From NCBI RefSeq assembly GCF_900162695.1, contig NZ_FUIH01000007.1, positions 1,426,001 to 1,490,000 on the forward strand: a stretch of DNA of 64,000 nucleotides, written 5' to 3'. Source of the DNA: Virgibacillus siamensis. Its GTDB lineage: Bacteria; Bacillota; Bacilli; Bacillales; Amphibacillaceae. The position numbers and the translations under genes are program-made. The notes below the pieces were generated by a model that was given only the letters and a program-made list of their open reading frames with translations, had not been told where the DNA came from and did no database searches. The first letter of the stretch is position 1, and every line of letters begins with the position of its first letter. Shown piece after piece: positions 61,199-64,000 of the stretch.

Positions 61199-61822
61199 CT
61201 AATTGATTTCGATTGCCGAAGTCTCGTTGTTCCAATCCGACGCCAAATTGGCAGTAATACCATACCAATCGGAGTGTCTAAAAAAGACACCCTTACCATA
61301 TCCTTGATGGGAAGTATGCTCCCACAGCGTAGTCGCATAACTTGAATATGGTGACGCCGTACTTACAGAAGAGATTCTGTCATTCCAGCTCGAAGGCAAG
61401 TTTGTAAACCCATCTCTCCAATAAACATACTGTCCGCCTTTATTTTTATATTCATAAAAATCGGTACAACAAGGACCGCTTGCCATGATATCAGCATTGT
61501 ACTGTAGTCCTTTACTTTGAAGTCTTTGTTTATCTTTTTTCATAAAGGCCTGCATGGATTCCCTGCTCGTAAATCCATATGCCAGCCATTCGCCATTTTT
61601 ATTCTGTTGAGGCAAAACCATGGTTATTTTTGTTTCTTTATCGGTTTTATTAAGTTTAGATTGGGAATCCACAACTTTCCCATCCACAGTTAAATAGTGG
61701 AACGATTCAATCGTATAAACTTTTTCACCACTCGCTGCAAATACACTTCCTGTAGATACTGCTGCAAGTCCTATCATAGCAACAAAGGCAAACATTATGG
61801 AAAGACAAAGTTTTACTCGCAA
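61199..61822 (-). CDS. Secreted beta-gamma-crystallin-like protein
   Basis: A 207-residue precursor. The N-terminal signal peptide (VKLCLSIMFAFVAMIGLAAV, cleavage near VFA/AS) precedes an uncharacterised region (about 30-115) and a C-terminal domain (about 120-207) with two Greek-key-like halves: SSWNDRISSV and SDWNNETSAIEI follow the Ca-binding N/D-N/D-x-x-S/T-S pattern, and TTLWEHTSHQGYGKGVFF fits the aromatic-x6-Gly strand motif of crystallin/I36 inhibitor folds. Start: TTG 8 nt after GGGAG; an in-frame GTG at 61831 overlaps the SD. Extracellular role unknown. No neighbouring partner identified. Confidence 0.7.
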   Translation of the reverse strand: MRVKLCLSIMFAFVAMIGLAAVSTGSVFAASGEKVYTIESFHYLTVDGKVVDSQSKLNKTDKETKITMVLPQQNKNGEWLAYGFTSRESMQAFMKKDKQRLQSKGLQYNADIMASGPCCTDFYEYKNKGGQYVYWRDGFTNLPSSWNDRISSVSTASPYSSYATTLWEHTSHQGYGKGVFFRHSDWYGITANLASDWNNETSAIEIN

Positions 61823-61856
61823 ATTCTTCACTCCCGTATTAAATTTTGGTTCTTTG

Positions 61857-61978
61857 TTAGGACCGATTTAATCAGCCTCTTCATAAATCCTTGTCGGTTC
61901 CGGCATGGAACAATGGCCAAATCCCTATTTTTACTTGCTTCAAGCTCCGCTTCCCTCCTTAGCCAATTTCGGTCTAGA
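61857..61978 (-). other. Possible structured leader upstream of the crystallin-like gene
   Basis: On the minus strand GACCGA near 61973 and TCGGTC near 61860 could close a fold of about 120 nt. It contains GTTCC-ATGCC-GGAAC and AAGC-GGA-GCTT hairpins. It ends about 35 nt before the start. It did not match any riboswitch consensus I know. An 18-codon frame (MKRLIKSVLTKN...) ends exactly at the SD. The rest of the 443-bp gap up to comGA is AT-rich with no other feature recognised. Confidence 0.3.
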
Positions 61979-62265
61979 GAAAAATGACACAATCTCAACT
62001 TATTCGTAATCGTGGAAAATATTACATTTCTTTTTTGTTACAAATATCATTTTTTACATGTTTGATATCGATGTTCCAACAAGCAATAGGGCAGCGCAGG
62101 ATAAAAAATAATATTTTGTTATTTCCCCATAAAGAATAGATATTATAATCGCAGGTAGTAATCTTCCCTACAAGCAGATAATCCCCTTACCCAAAAATTT
62201 TTGAAAAAAAAGAAGGATTTTTTCACTTTATGTCGAATATAGTCTCTTAAGGAGGTGAGATATGA

Positions 62266-63279
62266 TTGAGCATTTCGTTTTCACTTTCGGATAAACTTCT
62301 GCAATCCGCGATTAAACTCCAGGCTTCCGATATTCACTTCTACCCGTTCCCTGACAAGACTGACATTTACTTCCGCATCCTCGGCAAACGAATCCTGCAC
62401 AAAACAATTTCAATCCATCAATATCAGTCATTGCTCACATATTATAAATTTACATCAGGAATGGACATAGGTGAAGTCCGGAAACCTCAAGACGGAACAC
62501 TTATCCATGATACCTTAAACCAGCATTTTTCACTGCGCCTTTCCACACTTCCGGTTAACCATACGGAGAGCCTGGCAATTCGAATTCTGCCTCAGGAAGA
62601 AAACCTTACACTGGATCAGTTATTTCTGTTCCCTGCCCAATTAGCCAAACTGAAAAACTGGATCAGTAACCGTGCCGGAATTATTTTATTTACCGGCCCA
62701 ACAGGAAGTGGCAAGACCACAACGCTATATGCGCTTTTGCAAAATATCCTTACTGAAAAATCATACCAGACAATTACACTGGAAGATCCAATTGAAAAGG
62801 ATATCCATGATATTTTGCAGGTACAAGTAAATGAAAAGGCTGGAATAACGTATCAAACCGGACTGAAGGCGGCATTGCGGCACGACCCGGATATTATAAT
62901 GGTTGGGGAAATAAGGGATCGCTATACCGCTGAATTTGCCTTTGATGCCTCCCTTACCGGACACTTGGTATTAAGTACATTGCATGCCAAAAGTGCTGCA
63001 GGAACCGTTCACCGTCTTCTGGAAATGGGATTAAAACTATCCGATTTGAAACAGTCACTCGTTGCGGTGGCATCACTTCAGCTTCTGCCGGTCATCATAA
63101 ACAGCACCGTTACAAGAAGGGCAGCTATTATGGAACTGCTGGATGGCATTCGACTGGAAAAACAGCTAACAGGAAAGGAGCATACGATGAACAATTTCCA
63201 CACATTTGATCATTTACGAAAGAAGGCTTTTGCGTATGGGTATATCGATGAGGAAATTTTTCTGGCTGGGAAAGAATAG
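62266..63279 (+). CDS. comGA: Competence ATPase ComGA
   Basis: Traffic ATPase of the transformation pseudopilus (GspE/PilB family), 337 residues. Walker A FTGPTGSGKTTTLYALL, Asp box TLEDPIEKD, Walker B GEIRDRYTAEFAFDAS and His box HLVLSTLHAKS. The zinc-binding cysteines of many GspE proteins are absent. The start is TTG 10 nt after GGAGG; an ATG better placed at 62262 is out of frame and stops after 10 codons. First gene of the comG operon; no perfect ComK box was found upstream. Confidence 0.94.
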   Translation: MSISFSLSDKLLQSAIKLQASDIHFYPFPDKTDIYFRILGKRILHKTISIHQYQSLLTYYKFTSGMDIGEVRKPQDGTLIHDTLNQHFSLRLSTLPVNHTESLAIRILPQEENLTLDQLFLFPAQLAKLKNWISNRAGIILFTGPTGSGKTTTLYALLQNILTEKSYQTITLEDPIEKDIHDILQVQVNEKAGITYQTGLKAALRHDPDIIMVGEIRDRYTAEFAFDASLTGHLVLSTLHAKSAAGTVHRLLEMGLKLSDLKQSLVAVASLQLLPVIINSTVTRRAAIMELLDGIRLEKQLTGKEHTMNNFHTFDHLRKKAFAYGYIDEEIFLAGKE

Positions 63280-64000
63280 AAATAAGGCAATATCCAAGGA
63301 TCTTCAGATGCGGTTTCTAAAACAGATGTCCAGACTTCTGAAAAATGGTTATCCATTACTCGAAGCGCTGGAAATCATTAAATGGGATAAACAATTAAAG
63401 CCTTCTGCTGCATCCGTTATCACATTACTAAAAGATGGCAGCAGTTTTGATGAAGCCCTCGAGAAAGCGAACTGTTTCTCCCCTTCCGTTACATCCTATT
63501 TATATTTTGTCAGGGCCAATGGGGATATTCAGCAAAGTATCGATAAGTGTGTTTCAATGTTTGAACAGCGAATGCGCTACTCCAAAAAGTTTCAGGAAAC
63601 GATTCGTTACCCGATCATCCTATTTTTTGTATTCGCATTGCTGATTTATTTTGTAAAACAATCCGTACTTCCATCTTTTATCGACATTTTTCAAAACAAC
63701 GCCGGCACTGCTTCTACCGCGTTCATATCCGTTATAGTTATCGACTTTATTACTAAATTCATGATGGTGTCAGTACTTTTGCTTATCGCAGGATTTGTTT
63801 TTGCGATGCTTGTTAAACGAAAAATAGGAATCGAAAAACAGATTATCCTGTTCCGCTCCATTCCCATTTATCGAAAGTATAAAAAGCTGCACACTTCCTT
63901 CCTGTTTGCGACACATTTCAGCTCCTTACTGAAAACCGGAATGCCAATTAAAGAAATTCTGTCTGTCATGGAAAGGCAAAACAAACTGCCTATTCTTGCA
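63248..64000 (+). CDS. comGB: Competence pseudopilus membrane protein ComGB (cut by window edge)
   Basis: GspF/PilC-like inner-membrane platform protein; 251 residues visible. MRKFFWLGKNRNK starts at an ATG 32 bp inside comGA. The first GspF domain has QMSRLLKNGYPLLEALEIIK, FVRANGDIQQSIDKCV and a helix IILFFVFALLIYFVKQ; a second helix MVSVLLLIAGFVFAMLV and FATHFSSLLKTGMPIKEILS (start of the second GspF repeat) follow before the window ends. Confidence 0.93.
   Translation, partial: MRKFFWLGKNRNKAISKDLQMRFLKQMSRLLKNGYPLLEALEIIKWDKQLKPSAASVITLLKDGSSFDEALEKANCFSPSVTSYLYFVRANGDIQQSIDKCVSMFEQRMRYSKKFQETIRYPIILFFVFALLIYFVKQSVLPSFIDIFQNNAGTASTAFISVIVIDFITKFMMVSVLLLIAGFVFAMLVKRKIGIEKQIILFRSIPIYRKYKKLHTSFLFATHFSSLLKTGMPIKEILSVMERQNKLPILA

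Noticed and set aside
61038..61338. Two minus-strand frames overlapping the end of the crystallin-like gene
   Set aside because: They overlap a gene with clear signal peptide and domain motifs; neither has an SD or recognisable sequence.
62190..62225. ComK box upstream of comGA
   Set aside because: A/T tracts are abundant but no exact AAAA-N5-TTTT occurs; only a one-mismatch version, which is expected by chance here.

Overview
The window reads as chromosomal DNA of a spore-forming, low-to-mid GC Bacillaceae bacterium. The evidence is a full spo0A-spoIVB-recN-argR block, a complete spoIIIA operon, bacillithiol-linked proteins and near family-identical Bkd and Bcd proteins. Gene order follows the Bacillus subtilis yqj-yqi-yqh chromosomal arm with several losses and insertions. 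A halophilic or alkaliphilic relative (Virgibacillus, Oceanobacillus or Lentibacillus type) is plausible but is inference.

Layout. 1-5.4 kb: an arginine operon argC-argJ-argB-argD-carB behind a promoter covered by two ARG boxes; carA is absent between argD and carB. 5.7-7.7 kb: bstA-like thiol transferase and DNA polymerase IV. 7.7-13 kb: a propionyl/methylmalonyl-CoA operon (mutase catalytic subunit, a mutase B12-subunit/epimerase fusion, carboxyltransferase, M20 peptidase). Then a tiny Prli42-like membrane protein, an aromatic acid exporter-like protein and bacilliredoxin BrxB. 14.8-24.1 kb: the branched-chain keto-acid operon bcd-buk-lpdV-bkdAA-bkdAB-bkdB with its sigma-54 activator bkdR, a canonical -24/-12 promoter and a family of short palindromes that look like BkdR sites; ptb is missing. 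Keto acids from Val and Ile give propionyl-CoA, which the neighbouring methylmalonyl pathway can pass to succinyl-CoA.

24.2-44.5 kb: aspartokinase, a 109-bp nested palindromic element, spo0A, spoIVB, a 21-bp tandem repeat array, recN, argR, a TlyA-type methyltransferase, then the most unusual locus: an OLE RNA of about 600 nt (32322-32927, minus strand) beside its membrane partner gene oapA, in the ispA-xseB-xseA-folD-nusB cluster from which dxs is missing. Then accBC and the eight-gene spoIIIA operon.

44.6-60.4 kb: efp, yqhT, aroQ, yqhR, yqhP, yqhO, mntR, a B12-dependent ribonucleotide reductase with tandem NrdR boxes, a rhodanese, the glycine cleavage genes gcvT-gcvPA-gcvPB under a tandem glycine riboswitch, yqhH, yqhG, yqzE and shikimate kinase. 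60.4-64 kb: an accessory stretch with a decayed fragment of comGA, a DUF1540 gene and a secreted beta-gamma-crystallin-like protein, then intact comGA and the start of comGB, cut by the window edge.

Most genes lie on the minus strand. Starts were chosen by Shine-Dalgarno (SD) spacing and family alignment; several genes use TTG or GTG. No tRNA, rRNA, insertion sequence, prophage or CRISPR array was seen.
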